From: Candidatus Methylopumilus sp.
Lineage (GTDB): Bacteria; Pseudomonadota; Gammaproteobacteria; Burkholderiales; Methylophilaceae
Assembly: GCA_024640945.1 (NCBI GenBank)
Contig: JAHEEA010000009.1
Location: 1 to 46,332 of the forward strand
DNA: 46,332 nucleotides
Direction: 5' to 3'
Shown: one piece after another, positions 45,250 to 46,332 of the stretch
Layout: each line of letters starts with the position of its first letter
How positions within the stretch are numbered: the first letter of the stretch is position 1
Position numbers and translations under genes: made by a program
Notes under the pieces: generated by a model
Seen by the model: only the letters and a program-made list of their open reading frames with translations
Database searches by the model: none
Told to the model about the DNA's origin: nothing

Positions 45250-45846
45250 ATGTCACAAGCAAAAACACTTAACGAGAAAGAACTGAACTTATTATTGCTT
45301 TATATCAAAACACGCAAATACGGATACAGGGATAGAGTGATGGTGTTAATGACTTATTGGGCTGGTATGCGTATTGGTGAGGTAGCGGCAACTAAGATAA
45401 AGGATGTACTTGGGGCTGATGGAAAGATTGTTGAAGAATTACGCTTAACAGCGGAGCAAACTAAAGGCAAGTACGCAAGAACTGTAGTGCTAAGTGAAAA
45501 GCTACGCAAAGAAATAGCAGATTACTTAAAGACGAGATTTAACACTAACGAATTGATTGGGCTTAGTTACAGCAAATCTACCAACAAGCCGTTATTTGAA
45601 ACACAAAAGCGAGAAGGATTTAATAACAACACAGCTTGCTATCACTTCCATATGCTTTACAAACAAGCTGGCTTATATGGCTGTAGCTCACATAGTGGCA
45701 GACGCACTTTCTTAACTTCACTATCTAGCAAGTCAGTACCACTTCGTGTGCTAATGGAATTGGCAGGACACAGACAAGCACAGACAACTATGCGATATAT
45801 TGATGTTACACAAGATATGAAGCGAGCAGCAGTAGCTTTGATTTAA
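45250..45846 (+). CDS. tyrosine recombinase/integrase, catalytic domain only
   Basis: A 198-residue protein containing the full catalytic set of tyrosine recombinases: Arg41 (AGMRIGEVA), Lys in EQTKGKYARTVV, His148-x-x-Arg151 (SSHSGRRTF), His174 (LAGHRQAQ) and Tyr183 (TMRYIDV). The N-terminal SAM-like core-binding domain of normal integrases is missing. AGGGGAAATAG precedes the ATG at 45250. A start at 45157 (GGAAGGA upstream) would add 31 residues, still far short of a normal length. It converges on the methyltransferase gene, stops overlapping. Confidence 0.88.
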   Translation: MSQAKTLNEKELNLLLLYIKTRKYGYRDRVMVLMTYWAGMRIGEVAATKIKDVLGADGKIVEELRLTAEQTKGKYARTVVLSEKLRKEIADYLKTRFNTNELIGLSYSKSTNKPLFETQKREGFNNNTACYHFHMLYKQAGLYGCSSHSGRRTFLTSLSSKSVPLRVLMELAGHRQAQTTMRYIDVTQDMKRAAVALI

Positions 45847-46332
45847 GCTAACGCTTCGACTATAGCAACATCATCTTCATTTAAGTTGTAAATTTTATAT
45901 ATAAGCTGATCTAAATTTTTACTTAGTTCAGCTTTATTTTCTTCTGTAATACCATCAACAATTAAAGCAATCTCATCTTGCTCAGCAATTGACGCGACAG
46001 AGATAGGAAAAGTAGCAAGTTCATTTACTTTGAATTGCGGAAAAATGCCACGTTGTAACTTACCAAATTTATGTACAAACCAAAATGATATTAACTTCGA
46101 GTTTAGTACAGCTAATAGGTACTTAGGATTGATGCTTATATTAACAACAGACATTGAATTAATATCATTCAATAGCGTTTCATTTGTGTAACAAGCGTGA
46201 ATACAATATGGTGGTTTATTAGGAATTTGTCTAACCAATATCCTTTCACCAACAAATAAATTAATTTGACGTGGCTCAGCTAAATGTAATCCATAACTCA
46301 AATACTCACCACTCCAACCTAAGTTATATCTA
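45843..46332 (-). CDS. C-terminal part of a TaqI/type IIG-like adenine DNA methyltransferase (partial)
   Basis: An open frame enters from the right edge and ends at 45843. The visible part reads YLSYGLHLAEPRQINLFVGE, then ILVRQIPNKPPYCIHACYTN, NPKYLLAVLNSKLISFWFVH and LQRGIFPQFKVNELATFPI. This is the TaqI C-terminal specificity-domain pattern of type IIG/Eco57I-like restriction-methylation enzymes and of some phage-defence methylases. The NPPY catalytic motif would lie outside the window. It is the likely cargo of the element. Confidence 0.75.
   Translation of the reverse strand, partial: RYNLGWSGEYLSYGLHLAEPRQINLFVGERILVRQIPNKPPYCIHACYTNETLLNDINSMSVVNISINPKYLLAVLNSKLISFWFVHKFGKLQRGIFPQFKVNELATFPISVASIAEQDEIALIVDGITEENKAELSKNLDQLIYKIYNLNEDDVAIVEALA

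Larger units (their letters stand above)
43670..46332. mobile_element. left end of an element integrated at tRNA-Lys (partial)
   Basis: Begins at the tRNA-Lys remnant and holds, in order, repeat-rich attachment DNA, two tiny minus-strand genes, an HUH-type Rep, a hairpin, a tyrosine recombinase and a partial DNA methyltransferase. The DNA is richer in A and T than the flanking chromosome, with many ACA, ATA and AGA codons in the Rep gene, a sign of transfer. An integrated rolling-circle replicon or satellite is inferred. The right end is not seen. Confidence 0.75.

Noticed and set aside
1-46332. CRISPR arrays or insertion sequences
   Set aside because: No regularly spaced direct repeats and no transposase were seen on either strand. 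The tyrosine recombinase at the right end belongs to the tRNA-linked element.

Overview
The window reads as chromosome of a moderately AT-rich betaproteobacterium, most likely a methylotroph of the Methylophilaceae (Methylotenera/Methylophilus type). This is inferred from gene order (cinA-recA-recX-alaS-lysC, pcnB-folK-dNK-panBCD-rsfS-rlmH), from protein character and from the tmRNA tag ANDETYALAA; no database search was possible.

Positions 1-25,000 are dense housekeeping DNA. They hold the start of ccoO and ccoN (cbb3 oxidase), a SCO1/SenC copper chaperone, ilvE, a zinc-finger protein, murI and a cobalamin adenosyltransferase. A long run follows from pcnB through folK, a deoxynucleoside kinase, panB, panC, panD, rsfS and rlmH to a CPD photolyase. 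Then come mlaA, pmbA, darP, a PDZ lipo/periplasmic-type protein, mog, a MAPEG protein, thiL, pgpA, pncC, recA, recX, alaS, lysC, tRNA-Ser(GCT) and tRNA-Arg(ACG). A LexA-type operator lies upstream of recA.

Positions 25,000-34,300 are more mixed: VF530 and ASCH proteins, a winged-helix protein, membrane proteins and a UmuD-like protein. The UmuD-like gene has its own LexA-type operator, but its catalytic Ser and Lys are replaced by Ala and Arg. A cytochrome b561-like/DUF465 pair sits behind an FNR-type box, followed by a giant AsmA-family protein, a quinone-oxidoreductase-like enzyme and ssrA (tmRNA), whose 3' end seems to lack an encoded CCA.

Positions 34,500-39,800 form a light-related cluster: DUF3429, a photolyase-like protein whose FAD domain comes before an alpha/beta domain that looks like a photolyase antenna domain, a secreted protein, DUF2256, DUF3147, an iron-sulfur (6-4)-type photolyase and DUF429. 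Then come a secreted trypsin-like protease with a TPR tail, small secreted proteins and a J1-crystallin-like ADP-ribosylglycohydrolase.

From about 43,670 to the right edge lies one end of an integrated mobile element. It starts at a 3' fragment of a tRNA-Lys gene and carries repeat-rich attachment DNA, two tiny overlapping genes, a small HUH-type rolling-circle Rep, a catalytic-domain-only tyrosine recombinase and the C-terminal part of a TaqI/type IIG-like DNA methyltransferase cut by the window edge. The layout suggests an integrated rolling-circle replicon or satellite with restriction-modification cargo. The intact tRNA-Lys and the other end should lie to the right of this window.
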